From contig JAUIAH010000049.1 of the NCBI GenBank assembly GCA_030425385.1, positions 1-41,221 of the forward strand: a stretch of 41,221 nt of DNA, in the 5' to 3' direction. The notes beneath the pieces are model-generated. The model ran no database searches and had not been told where the DNA came from. It worked only from the letters and a program-made list of their open reading frames with translations. Origin of the DNA: Verrucomicrobiia bacterium. GTDB taxonomy: Bacteria > Verrucomicrobiota > Verrucomicrobiia > Verrucomicrobiales > DEV007. Within the stretch, counting starts at the first letter, position 1; the number at the start of each line of letters is the position of its first letter. Of this stretch, positions 24,527-33,321 are shown one piece after another. The position numbers were made by a program, and so were the translations under genes.

Positions 24527-24748
24527 GGTTCAAGATTGCACTGCATCATGAACCAAGTCAAACAGACGCCCGGCGCTCAAGCTGCACACCATATGCTTTC
24601 CAACCACCTCGAGTAAGTGATACCCACCATCGTAAGGGATTCGCCTAGGAATAAATCAGTGATGCCGACTCATGTTAGCTTCGAAGCTCAATGCTTCTGT
24701 CAATTTCTCGGTGCGTCTGAGCAGCGAACTAGACTAACAACATGCCTC

Positions 24749-25498
24749 ATGGACAATAAAACGGACACCAAACCTTCCAGCATTAAAGAGGTGCTTGCCA
24801 TCGTCGAGAACGCGAAGACCTACTTTCGAAGTCAGCTCGTGAAGCTCTCCGACGAGGGAGGCATGACGAAAGAGATCTATATCCGATACCTCTCTTTCCA
24901 ATACCACCTCACAAAAGGCGTTCAGCGCCATTTTCTAAAGATTGCGGGGCACCCCAGTCTATCAAACAAACAGACGCTTCGGGAGTTTCTCTTTCGCTTT
25001 GCCATGGAGGAAGAGCCTCACTATCGAGTTGCTGAAGTCGATCTTGAACGGATGGAAGAGAAACCGCTCCCGTGCCCTTCGGATGTGAGTCTCTGGTGGG
25101 CCTACTTTGACAAGATTGTTGAAGAACGCCCCTTCGTCCGGCTCGGTGCCACCTGCGTCCTTGAAAACCTGGGCGCAGGAGCCGGAAATCTAGGCCATGA
25201 GCTCCTCGAAAACGCCCCCTTTCTCAACCGATCAAACACGAGGTTCCTTGAAATACACTTTCACGAAATCCTCCCTCACGGCGACCAAATCATCGCCGCC
25301 TTGGAACGCGTGCCATTGGACCAAAAGAACGTGGCTGATCTCAAGGAAGGTGCCAACATCGGTGCCATCATGTACCTTCGCCTTGCCAATTGGGCTATCG
25401 GCATGGACCCACTCACCAAGGCCTTCGATGCCACCTCATCATTAGAACGAATTGAGATCGGCGAGTACGCCGACCTAGAAGAATTGGTCGCCTATTAA
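24749..25498 (+). CDS. Haem-oxygenase-like (HDO/TenA-like) metalloenzyme
   Basis: 249 aa from ATG 24749 (MDNKTDTKPSSIKEV); an upstream start at 24617 would add 44 residues that look like non-coding sequence. The all-helical sequence fits the haem-oxygenase-like fold used by non-haem di-iron oxidases and TenA-type enzymes. Candidate metal ligands are the E88-x2-H91 pair in FAMEEEPHY, E139 in CVLENLGAGAG, and H170, H172, E173 and H177 in FLEIHFHEILPHGDQI. The usual 'HxxxDxxH' is not exact, since the acidic residue is shifted by one. The substrate is unknown. It converges with the GNAT-like gene; their stop codons share 25495-25498. Confidence 0.7.
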   Translation: MDNKTDTKPSSIKEVLAIVENAKTYFRSQLVKLSDEGGMTKEIYIRYLSFQYHLTKGVQRHFLKIAGHPSLSNKQTLREFLFRFAMEEEPHYRVAEVDLERMEEKPLPCPSDVSLWWAYFDKIVEERPFVRLGATCVLENLGAGAGNLGHELLENAPFLNRSNTRFLEIHFHEILPHGDQIIAALERVPLDQKNVADLKEGANIGAIMYLRLANWAIGMDPLTKAFDATSSLERIEIGEYADLEELVAY

Positions 25499-26235
25499 AT
25501 TCCTGACCATTGCAAAGCATGCGGCCTTAGGAAATTTCTTAAGCCCACCCGTTCCCGCTCCAACCTCTCCGGAATAGGGTCAGATGAATGGAAGCCGACA
25601 ATAGCGAGTTCACTACGGAAACGGAAGGAGTAGAATTCGAAAGGTTGATCACGACTCTCGAGATAACGTCCACCCAATCGAACAACTTGATCCGCAGCTC
25701 CATTCGCCACATTGGCAGCACACACGGCGAAGCGTCCTCCACACTCCTCAAGATATGCACAAGGAAATAGGGCTAATAACGGCCCTAGACTACGGTCAGT
25801 CAGGTCAGGGGCAGTCATCCATTGGGAGACTTCCACAGGAGGCCGTCCATGGAGCTCTTTCGCCATCAACCCGGCAATAAGCTCATTCATCGCCACTCGT
25901 TGACCGCAGGATAGTCCCTCACGATGTTCTTCGAAAATGCATGGCTCATTTCCAAGCGAAGCGAAGTATAACGCCACCATTCCCTGAATAGCGTTGCTCC
26001 TCCGCACGAGAAACCGAGTGTGCATCCCAGGACGAATATCCATCCGTCCGTCCTTCTCGCAAGAGAGCAGGCCCCGGTATCGATAGACACGATCCTTGAA
26101 ATCCTTCACGTCTTCTCGCTCCTCTGCCGCACCATCACCCGCACAGACCTCGCGACTCTCCACCTCAAGGGAATAATTTCTCTGCAAACGATCCACCAAC
26201 GGATGACGGAGAGGAGCTTCGATCGGTGCATCCAT
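25495..26235 (-). CDS. GNAT-like acyltransferase (LuxI/FeeM-type candidate)
   Basis: 246 aa from ATG 26235; a GTG at 26250 is the alternative. A region of the kind seen at the start of autoinducer or N-acyl amino acid synthases (KDFKDRVYRYRGLLSCEKDG) is followed by a strand pattern (HTRFLVRRSNAIQGMVALYF), where such enzymes have 'vvG..R'. A long helical middle and a C-terminal YSFRFRSELAIVGFHSSDP follow. The match is weaker than for the gene at 39873, so the family call is tentative. If right, it transfers an acyl chain from acyl-ACP or acyl-CoA to an amine. An inverted-repeat-like sequence lies 60 bases upstream. Confidence 0.5.
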   Translation of the reverse strand: MDAPIEAPLRHPLVDRLQRNYSLEVESREVCAGDGAAEEREDVKDFKDRVYRYRGLLSCEKDGRMDIRPGMHTRFLVRRSNAIQGMVALYFASLGNEPCIFEEHREGLSCGQRVAMNELIAGLMAKELHGRPPVEVSQWMTAPDLTDRSLGPLLALFPCAYLEECGGRFAVCAANVANGAADQVVRLGGRYLESRDQPFEFYSFRFRSELAIVGFHSSDPIPERLERERVGLRNFLRPHALQWSGI

Positions 26236-26295
26236 GAGCACCAGGATCACCGCTCCACACGCATTCGGAATCCGAACCCTTCCCCCTGTCTCGGT

Positions 26296-26308
26296 TAGGG
26301 GAATCCCT
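26296..26308. promoter_or_regulatory. Inverted-repeat-like sequence upstream of the GNAT-like gene
   Basis: TAGGGGAATCCCT sits about 61-73 bases upstream of ATG 26235 (minus strand). AGGG and CCCT arms surround GAAT. It resembles the inverted repeats at 13914 and 33187. This is a candidate operator only. Confidence 0.3.
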
Positions 26309-26324
26309 CACGTCGCCCATCTCG

Positions 26325-26358
26325 ATCACGGCAGCCTCACCTCCACATGACTAAAACA
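26325..26358 (-). pseudogene. 3' remnant of a large secreted-protein gene
   Basis: 34 bases match 27296-27329, the 3' end of the metalloprotease gene, at 30 positions. On the minus strand it reads CFSHVEVRLP followed by TGA, against CFSHVEVTLP and TGA in the intact gene. Homology stops where the propeller fragment begins. It is a scar of a lost or rearranged paralogue. Confidence 0.6.
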
Positions 26359-26782
26359 CCCAAGCGCTCTTGGTGTCGCCCGCATCTACGACTACGACGC
26401 CCAAAAGCACCAATGGATCCACCAACTCGACCTCCACTCGGGAGTCAAGAGCCGCACGGGATTCGGCGTCGGCCTTGCTGTTCATGGCGCTCACATCCTC
26501 GTCGGCGCCCACTCGGACAGCAGTACAGGCCCGAACCATGGCACCGTCTACCTCTTCCATCTCACAGAACCAAACGCGAACACACCAACGAAAGCCAAAG
26601 TGCTTTCCATCAAGCGCCTCGCCCCCGCCTCCAACCACCCCACCTCTCAATTCGGAGCCTCCCTCCACGCCACCACCGCTCAGTGGGTAGTGGGAGCCAT
26701 GAACGACAGCAAAAACCACCCCGCCGCCGGTGCCGTCTATCACTACGATGCCATCAAGGAAGCGTCTTCCCCACGAAGGTAA
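26359..26782 (+). pseudogene. Truncated 3' fragment of a fourth propeller-protein gene
   Basis: The frame is open from codon 26351 to the TAA at 26780-26782 and encodes about 135 residues (GVARIYDYDAQKHQWIHQLD ... VGLAVHGAHILVGAHSDSST ... VVGAMNDSKNHPAAGAVYHY). They match the C-terminal third of the protein encoded at 20286. There is no start codon, signal peptide or N-terminal two thirds. Bases 26401-26508 differ from 21335-21442 at only two positions, while flanking homologous parts are clearly more diverged. The 3' end runs into the convergent gene ending at 26754. Confidence 0.8.
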
Positions 26783-27215
26783 AGACCAACGTTTCGTCAA
26801 TACGCTTATCCGACTCATCCTTAACATATGTTCCTTTCAAGGTCACTTTCCGCTGCCCATCAGAAATCTTCCCCTTCACCCGATAGGCCTTGGACGGTTG
26901 GTAGTTCTTGAACCGTCGCGCATACCCTTCATACGCTTCTCCGTTGATCGTCCCCTCAAACAACGCGGTTCCAGCCTTCACATGAGGCTGCATGGCCTTC
27001 TTCACCTTCACATAGACAAACGTTCGCTTCTTCCCCTCGACAATGAGCCCCATCGTCGAACCATTGTGATCCCAATAGGAAACAATCGTCGTTGACGTAT
27101 CCCGCTTCGCGAACGGTTCCTCTTCAGCCCAAACGAATGCGCCAGGCACGAGGTAAAGCATGGCTAGAACAAAGCGAAGAAGAGAAAATGTCAGAGTGGG
27201 TGAATGAGCCTGCAT
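26754..27215 (-). CDS. Small secreted protein, function unknown
   Basis: 153 aa. The signal peptide (LLRFVLAMLYLVPGAFVWA) is cleaved before EEEPF. The mature part is lysine-rich and beta-patterned (TTIVSYWDHNGSTMGLIVEG, RTFVYVKVKKAMQPHVKAGT, ALFEGTINGEAYEGYARRFK, RKVTLKGTYVKD), like a small periplasmic beta-barrel or OB-like domain. No family is recognised. Its last 29 bases overlap the tail of the propeller pseudogene on the other strand. It lies 81 bases downstream of the metalloprotease gene's expected 3' neighbour position but is read separately. Confidence 0.7.
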   Translation of the reverse strand: MQAHSPTLTFSLLRFVLAMLYLVPGAFVWAEEEPFAKRDTSTTIVSYWDHNGSTMGLIVEGKKRTFVYVKVKKAMQPHVKAGTALFEGTINGEAYEGYARRFKNYQPSKAYRVKGKISDGQRKVTLKGTYVKDESDKRIDETLVFTFVGKTLP

Positions 27216-27296
27216 GATACAAAGATTCCCGACCAGTCTAGCATCTTCCTTCGGAAATCAAACCCTAAACGGACTTACGAGAATGTCCTACCCACA

Positions 27297-30200
27297 TCAT
27301 GGCAGCGTCACTTCCACATGGCTAAAACAGCGAGGCGTTCCAGGAGCGCAAATTTCATCAATCGAGACGCGTTCCCACTGATCATCAATGGGTGTAACGG
27401 TGACAGTTCCCGTCATCGGCACAAAGGAATCGTTGTCGGGACTCTCTGATTTCTTAGGGGTATAAATCAAGCCACTCCCGCGACGCCGGACAAACTCCAC
27501 ATGAAAAATCGTTTCCCCCTCAGAACCGGTGCGAATCTCATGCCCCGGCAAGCCAGAGGTCCCGCCGAGTGTCATCGTAGATGGATCTGCCATTGATAAG
27601 TCCATATTGAATGCATACTTTAGCAGATTGGGCACGCCGTCATCGAACGGCACGGCCGAGGGTAGTGTGTCTTCACTGGAAAGCCCCGCTTCAGCGATTG
27701 CGCCTTCCATTGCCGATCTAGAAGTGATCCCTGTGCCCGATAGCGCGATTTCAAAGGGATTCTCATCCGCGTCATTGCTCGAGATCAACAATGTGGCTTC
27801 GTGTCCACCCAAATTCGTGGGCTGAAACGACACGTCGATCACCGCTTGCTGTAGAGGCTGGAGAAGAGAAGGCAGGCTGGTATCACTCGCCGAGAATCCC
27901 GAAGCATCATTGCCCGTGAGGGAGACAGATAGATCTCGAAGGTCGGAACCACCCGTATTACGGATCACAAACGACTTTACGGAGTTTCCTGCATTGATCA
28001 CGGCGTCTGGAAACATTTGAGAGCCCTCTGCATCAATCAACGCGCCACCATCTTCGCTGTCCCTTACGGTGATCTCTGGTGGAGGCAATGGAGCCTCCGT
28101 TTGCTCAATCGCCACGCCGCTGAGAAAGACGCCAGCACTGCCCGCGTTTCCCTGCAATTCAATCTGAACGGTTCCCGATTGCGTTGACGTTACGGGGATT
28201 CCGTAAGATTCGAGCGGTTCAGATGAAGATCCCAATTCCTCATTGATGATTAACTGGCGGTTGGCAGTTGAAGAAACCACCTGTGAAAACGACGTAGGAT
28301 CATTGTCTCCGCCTCCTGTGATCAAAACTTCCTGATCAATCGCTAGCCCAAAATTCTGTGATGCCAACAAATAGACAAGGTGCTCAGTTTCAGGTTCTAG
28401 ACCTTCCCAGGTTAAAATGAGAGGCACAGACGTGGTATTATGCAAGAATACGTGATCAAGAGAGTCAAGAGGGGGATCATGCTGAGGAACCGTCCCTCCA
28501 ATGAGTGGTGCCGTCGCTCCATTTCCCCATTGAAAATGGCCAGACCTATGGATCGCTAACGAAACATTGCTAGCGTCGCCTCCCTCCATCGTAAGGTCCT
28601 CATACGTCTTCGAGCCAGAATTATCCCAATTGCTCACGGCGTTCCAGTGTTGGGGAATCGACTCTGCATCGAGGCTGAATCCAACCCCTACAAACGGCAA
28701 ACGGTCATTGTCGTTCACTTTGGCTCTCATGGCACTGATCAACATCCCCTCGGGATACGAACTGCTTGAACTGGCGGTGATCGCATGGGTGATGATGCCA
28801 AATTCGGTTCCGCCGATGATCTCGTCATCAATAGCTCTAACGTAAAGGGTTTGAGCCGTCGTGGACGTGAAAGCCATCTCGACCGTAGGGGTGAAATCGA
28901 CACCATCCAAGCTCAATTCTATCTTGTCGTCTGATACTGCCTGGATCGTCACCGACTCTCCAGGATCCGTGTTGAGCGCGATCTCATAGGTGTCGATGTA
29001 GAAATCGCTTCCAGGCTCGGACCCTTCGCTAATCAGAAGAGGATCATTAAGCCCCAAGAGCTTCACTCCGGGCTGGTTGGGATCGCAGACAATCGCAAAA
29101 GATTCATCAGAAATATCAAAGAAGACATTGCCATGTCCCTGGATCTTAAGCCGACAATTGGTCTCGGAAATATTCGGTAAAGTGATTGCTACCGTCCCAT
29201 CATTGACTGTCGTCGTCAAACGATAAGAAAAATGGAGTCCACCGTCGATCGATAGAAAGATATCTACCTCGGGGGTATCGATCCCGTTGCCATCCGTTCC
29301 TGCCACATCCCACGTCAGCGTTTGGATGCTTCCTCCATCATAAGTGGCCATCGTGTTCATGGAGGTGATCTCAAAAGCTCGCCCCGTATCGACAACGTCA
29401 AGGACAACATCTGCCCATGCGGTGGCCCCGCCTCCCGGATAATCATCACGCGCGGTCGTTCGGAAGGTTAGCTTCCTAGTATTTGTTGGAAGGAGTTCGC
29501 CTGCGCTCGTAGTGCCATCCAACAGGTTGCCAAGGGCTGGGAATGTTCGTTGGGGGTTCGGTGACGGCGGAAGAGAACGAAAGAGGGGGCCTTTGCCGTC
29601 GTCGGCAAGCGGTAGGTTCATCGCCTCCTCTGCGACATCCATTTGTTCCCAGGTATAGACAAGAGGATCACCATTCGCATCCATACCTTCAGCCGTGAGC
29701 TCAAAAGGAGTTCTTGCTGGAATTGAAAAGCCTGCGGGCGTCACGACGACGGGCGGGGTATTAGCAGAGGCTCTCGTTGAGAACGGGATCGCCAACGTGT
29801 TTCGTAAGTGTTCCATGCTTAAAGCATGGAAATAGAGATCACGATCCGGTTGAAGATCGGCACTCTCGCACGACCCCGCATAACTCATGAGTGTTGTTCC
29901 ACTCCCAGGTTCCACCGCAGTCTCGGCCCATCGTTCATCTCCACAGAAGGATTCTGTCGCATTGTAGGTGTGCTCCGCGCCTAACTGATGGGCTAATTCA
30001 TGAACGAACAAGCCAATGAAGGCCTCATTCTTTGCGGAAGGATCTGGAGCCTCAGTCACTCCTCGTCCCTTGGTGGCATCACTGCTGCCGCCACCTATCG
30101 TCGAGAATCCGGCACCAGCATCCACGTGTCCCAACACATGGCCTATGTCATAGTTCTCATTGCCTACGATAGCATCTAAAGTCGCCTGATTCTCCGCAAG

Positions 30201-32600
30201 CTGTGTGGCAAGGTCGCCTGGCGTGAAGGGATCGGAATCGGGATCCGTGTAAATGATCGATTCCAGTGTGGTATCCTCAATTAGCTGCAATTCAATCGCT
30301 GCGTCCCGTAGATAAACTCTGTTCGTCGCAGCGACTATCTCCTTCATAGCCGCCAGAGCCTCAGCTTTCCCACCGTGATAATCTGTGAACTCTGCAGTAG
30401 CGGCAAGTGCCAGCCTGTATGCTTTTATCGTTTGTGTAGGAAAGCTGTCGATAATCTCTATGGTCCGATGGACCTCCCTTGCAACATTGCCCGAAGAATC
30501 AATTGCATTGTAGGTTAAAGTATATGACCCAACCTGTTCTGTGTTCAAAATGTCCCCGCCAATGATTAGGTCAACAGCTTCGTCGCATAGATCACGTGCG
30601 GATACGGTTTCCGTGAATTGATCTCCTTTGATAAGAGTTAAAGTGCTAGGGCCATTGAGGCTAATTGTTGGAGGTAATGTATCGATGACTTCATAGGTTC
30701 TAGTAACGCTTGCAGTGTTTCCAGAGTTGTCAGTAACAGTGTATGTGATAGGGTAGATTCCGAGAATCTTGGGATTAACAGGTGGCCCAATCATAGATAT
30801 CTGGGAGGAAAGGTCTCCATCAGTATGGTCAAATGCAGTTGCGTCCGGATGCGTGAAATCATCGCCGCATTCTATTACGTTGTATGCATTGTCTCGTATG
30901 GATAGGATTGGGATATCTGTAAAGATTGCGATGAGCTCGAAATTGTCTACCATCTGAATAGTTGTTGATACTTCATTTGGACTCTCAATAGGACCATCTT
31001 CCCATCCAATAAAACGATATCCTGAATTGGGGGAGGCTGATATTGGAACGTCGACACCGTTGATGTATCTTCCCGATCCTGATGTTACACCCGCCCCTGT
31101 AGGAGAGGATCTGATTGTAAGGTTCCATGTTGTTAATGGATGGCGCCTCAAATCTTCCCCGCCGCTATTGTCGGAAAAATATATCAACTCGCCGTTCAAA
31201 CATGCGATCCTTAGCGGCTCCATGGCACCGAGGCGCAAAGTTCCATTGGTGGTACCACTAGTTGTCCAAAGCCCTGAACCTAAAGTATCACTGAGTCCTC
31301 GGAAAAAGAGGTTTCCATAGCACATTGTCGGTTGATCAAAGAATGAAGAGAATATTCCAGGTGAGGCATCTAAGATCAATTGAGTTCCTGTGGCTGTCCC
31401 GTCGCTCTTCCACAATTCATTGCCATGAATGCCATCGTTGGCTGGAAATATAAGCTGATTGCGGAGCGATGCCATCCACGACGGGTCAGATCCATTGTTT
31501 CCTTCATAGATATCCTTTACCAATTCTGTCTGATCCGGTGTTCCATCTGTTCGCCAAAGCTCTGAGCCATGCAGATCTGAATCTGCCCAGAAATAGACTC
31601 GATCGCCCATCTTGGCGAAGGGGCCGAAACGAGAGTTGAAAGGGCCGTCCTTGAAGTCGTTTAGTAGCCATGTGCCTGCGGTCGAGCCATCGCTGCGCCA
31701 AAGCTCACGGCCATGCAACGAATCCTCAGCGACAAATATAATTGAACCATTGAAGTCCATCGTGATCGAAACATTCGACCACGTGACTCCTTGATTGATA
31801 TCTTTCACTAATGCCGTCCCGGTTGTTGTTCCGTCAGTCTTCCACAGTTCACGGCCATGATTGCCATCATTTGCCTCAAAAAAGAGATTGTTGCCGGATT
31901 TCGTGAAGTGTTGAGGAGCAGAAGAGTTGGGTCCTGGATGAATGTCAAAAAGGATCTGAGTGCCTGTTGGGGTTCCGTCGCTTCTCCAGAGCTCCAAGCC
32001 TGTGGCCTCATCATAGCCCATAAAGACGAGGTAATCTCCGATAGGATGTATTTGTTCAAGGAGGTAGTCGGCGCTGAATTCGCTGACCAGGAAAGTCCCT
32101 GTGTTAGTGCCATCACTCCGATAGAGTCCTTGTTTGCCATTTTGATTGCTCCAGAAGTAAAGAGTATTTCGCCAGTTGATAAAGCTTCCTCCATTCAGAC
32201 TATTTCCTGACGCATCTTCCAAGGGTGATGTTCCCGTCGGTGTTCCGTCGCTTTTCCAGAGTGTGGAATGATCGCCTACGTCTGCATTGAAGAACAAATG
32301 AGCGTTGTATAGGTGAGTATCACCTGCGATATTGAGACCGTCGAACTCAGTGGGGCCAATGTCCTTTACTAGGATGGTACCTGCTTCGGTGCCGTCGGAC
32401 CGCCAAAGCTCCCTTCCGGATTCATTGCTGTAACCTGGGAAAAGCAATGTGCCATTTAATTCTTTTATGAAGGATCCAACAGTGGGTTGGTCAGGCTTTG
32501 GAAACTGGTGGATTGTCTGGGTGTGTCCGATTGAGATTAGAAAGAGAGAGCCTATTGCGTTCAATATAATGGCCTGAAGTTGTTTGGATCGTTCAATCAT
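27297..32600 (-). CDS. Giant secreted metalloprotease with ELWxSDGT repeats
   Basis: 1767 aa from ATG 32600, which gives the signal peptide MIERSKQLQAIILNAIGSLF, then LISIGHTQ. Residues of about 40-480 contain nine repeats of about 48 residues around ELW(R/K)(S/T)DGTxxGT, likely propeller blades. Next come an InlB-type B-repeat (SPNSGYRFIGWEDGP) and two Ig-like 'TD.SGN' domains (YTVTDNSGNTASVTRTYEV; YNAIDSSGNVAREV). The catalytic domain of reprolysin/metzincin type has HELAHQLGAEH with a Met-turn (TLMSYAGSC). Further modules include a Calx-beta-like region, a choice-of-anchor D-type domain and a C-terminal segment ending CFSHVEVTLP. It is probably extracellular or surface-attached and degrades or processes proteins. 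The 5' part is visibly more AT-rich than the left half of the window, hinting at transfer. Confidence 0.88.
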   Translation of the reverse strand: MIERSKQLQAIILNAIGSLFLISIGHTQTIHQFPKPDQPTVGSFIKELNGTLLFPGYSNESGRELWRSDGTEAGTILVKDIGPTEFDGLNIAGDTHLYNAHLFFNADVGDHSTLWKSDGTPTGTSPLEDASGNSLNGGSFINWRNTLYFWSNQNGKQGLYRSDGTNTGTFLVSEFSADYLLEQIHPIGDYLVFMGYDEATGLELWRSDGTPTGTQILFDIHPGPNSSAPQHFTKSGNNLFFEANDGNHGRELWKTDGTTTGTALVKDINQGVTWSNVSITMDFNGSIIFVAEDSLHGRELWRSDGSTAGTWLLNDFKDGPFNSRFGPFAKMGDRVYFWADSDLHGSELWRTDGTPDQTELVKDIYEGNNGSDPSWMASLRNQLIFPANDGIHGNELWKSDGTATGTQLILDASPGIFSSFFDQPTMCYGNLFFRGLSDTLGSGLWTTSGTTNGTLRLGAMEPLRIACLNGELIYFSDNSGGEDLRRHPLTTWNLTIRSSPTGAGVTSGSGRYINGVDVPISASPNSGYRFIGWEDGPIESPNEVSTTIQMVDNFELIAIFTDIPILSIRDNAYNVIECGDDFTHPDATAFDHTDGDLSSQISMIGPPVNPKILGIYPITYTVTDNSGNTASVTRTYEVIDTLPPTISLNGPSTLTLIKGDQFTETVSARDLCDEAVDLIIGGDILNTEQVGSYTLTYNAIDSSGNVAREVHRTIEIIDSFPTQTIKAYRLALAATAEFTDYHGGKAEALAAMKEIVAATNRVYLRDAAIELQLIEDTTLESIIYTDPDSDPFTPGDLATQLAENQATLDAIVGNENYDIGHVLGHVDAGAGFSTIGGGSSDATKGRGVTEAPDPSAKNEAFIGLFVHELAHQLGAEHTYNATESFCGDERWAETAVEPGSGTTLMSYAGSCESADLQPDRDLYFHALSMEHLRNTLAIPFSTRASANTPPVVVTPAGFSIPARTPFELTAEGMDANGDPLVYTWEQMDVAEEAMNLPLADDGKGPLFRSLPPSPNPQRTFPALGNLLDGTTSAGELLPTNTRKLTFRTTARDDYPGGGATAWADVVLDVVDTGRAFEITSMNTMATYDGGSIQTLTWDVAGTDGNGIDTPEVDIFLSIDGGLHFSYRLTTTVNDGTVAITLPNISETNCRLKIQGHGNVFFDISDESFAIVCDPNQPGVKLLGLNDPLLISEGSEPGSDFYIDTYEIALNTDPGESVTIQAVSDDKIELSLDGVDFTPTVEMAFTSTTAQTLYVRAIDDEIIGGTEFGIITHAITASSSSSYPEGMLISAMRAKVNDNDRLPFVGVGFSLDAESIPQHWNAVSNWDNSGSKTYEDLTMEGGDASNVSLAIHRSGHFQWGNGATAPLIGGTVPQHDPPLDSLDHVFLHNTTSVPLILTWEGLEPETEHLVYLLASQNFGLAIDQEVLITGGGDNDPTSFSQVVSSTANRQLIINEELGSSSEPLESYGIPVTSTQSGTVQIELQGNAGSAGVFLSGVAIEQTEAPLPPPEITVRDSEDGGALIDAEGSQMFPDAVINAGNSVKSFVIRNTGGSDLRDLSVSLTGNDASGFSASDTSLPSLLQPLQQAVIDVSFQPTNLGGHEATLLISSNDADENPFEIALSGTGITSRSAMEGAIAEAGLSSEDTLPSAVPFDDGVPNLLKYAFNMDLSMADPSTMTLGGTSGLPGHEIRTGSEGETIFHVEFVRRRGSGLIYTPKKSESPDNDSFVPMTGTVTVTPIDDQWERVSIDEICAPGTPRCFSHVEVTLP

Positions 32601-33321
32601 AGGTGCAATTAAAATCATAACTGGAAATGTGTAGTTCCAAAGTCTGCGAATATATATTCGTCGCCGGAGGTTGTATTAGTTTTAGGTGTAAAACTCTACC
32701 TCTACTTATTCAGGAGGAGCCTCTCCTTATTATTGATTTCAGTAGCAGTATTCAGTTTATTCGGGTGTATTTGCGAGGTTGTGGAATTTGCAAGCAAGAA
32801 TCGTATTTCTTGTTGAGGGGGACTGCAGCGTGGTAGCGGATTGCGGGTCCTTGGCTCGAATTAAGCTCGTATTGGGACAATGTGAAAGTTTTTATTGTGT
32901 TTTGGATCATGACGGCGAGTGAGCACTCCGCACAATAAATATTATGGTAAGATTGCAAGATACAGTTTCTACATTCACTATGGCCAGTGGTCGAGGCTTC
33001 TCGGAATCTTCGCCACATGATACTCGGGGAATCTCTTAGCTACCTAAGGCATGTTCACTTTCCCGTGACAAAGGGCTGGAAATAGAGAGGATTGAGGGAT
33101 GCGCTAAACTTCATAGGTTAGGGTAGATCGTCGATGGTCGCACTTGGTGACCTCTGGAACGTCGGCAGGGAGACCGGATAAACGAATAGGGGATTTCACT
33201 ACCCGAGAAGCGAGTCATGTGTTGATTTTTGGGGCCTTCCTTTAATCTAGTATATTCCCCTAGGTGTGCTTCCGGGCGGTTGCCTGAAGTCGTAATTTGA
33301 GAGTTTCGCTACCCCTCCACT
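32601..33321. other. AT-rich 0.7 kb intergenic region between divergent giant genes
   Basis: No convincing gene; short open frames on both strands lack signal peptides, family motifs and plausible start sites. Base composition is clearly AT-richer than the left half of the window. It should hold both promoters for the metalloprotease (leftward) and the PEP-CTERM polyprotein (rightward). Nearest the latter, TTGATT at 33222 and TAGTAT or TATATT at 33248-33256 resemble promoter boxes but with poor spacing. The candidate operator at 33187 lies just upstream of these. Confidence 0.5.
33187..33202. promoter_or_regulatory. Candidate operator upstream of the PEP-CTERM polyprotein gene
   Basis: TAGGGGATTTCACTAC shares its layout with GTAAGGGTTTCCCCTAC at 13914 and TAGGGGAATCCCT at 26296. 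It is located about 120-135 bases upstream of ATG 33322 and just before a possible -35 box. The symmetry is imperfect (CACTA instead of CCCTA), so confidence is low. Confidence 0.3.

Noticed and set aside
24617-24748. N-terminal extension of the haem-oxygenase-like protein
   Set aside because: The 44 extra residues lack a signal peptide or domain pattern and the region reads like intergenic DNA; the start at 24749 fits the helical domain better.
30900-32500. Regularly spaced repeats resembling a CRISPR array at first glance
   Set aside because: The period of about 145 bases is coding for ELWxSDGT protein repeats, the DNA units are diverged, and no cas genes are present.
32752-33018. Minus-strand 88-codon frame with CxxC pairs in the AT-rich intergenic region
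   Set aside because: Cysteine spacing does not fit a zinc-ribbon layout, there is no ribosome binding site, and the frame overlaps an equally poor plus-strand frame.
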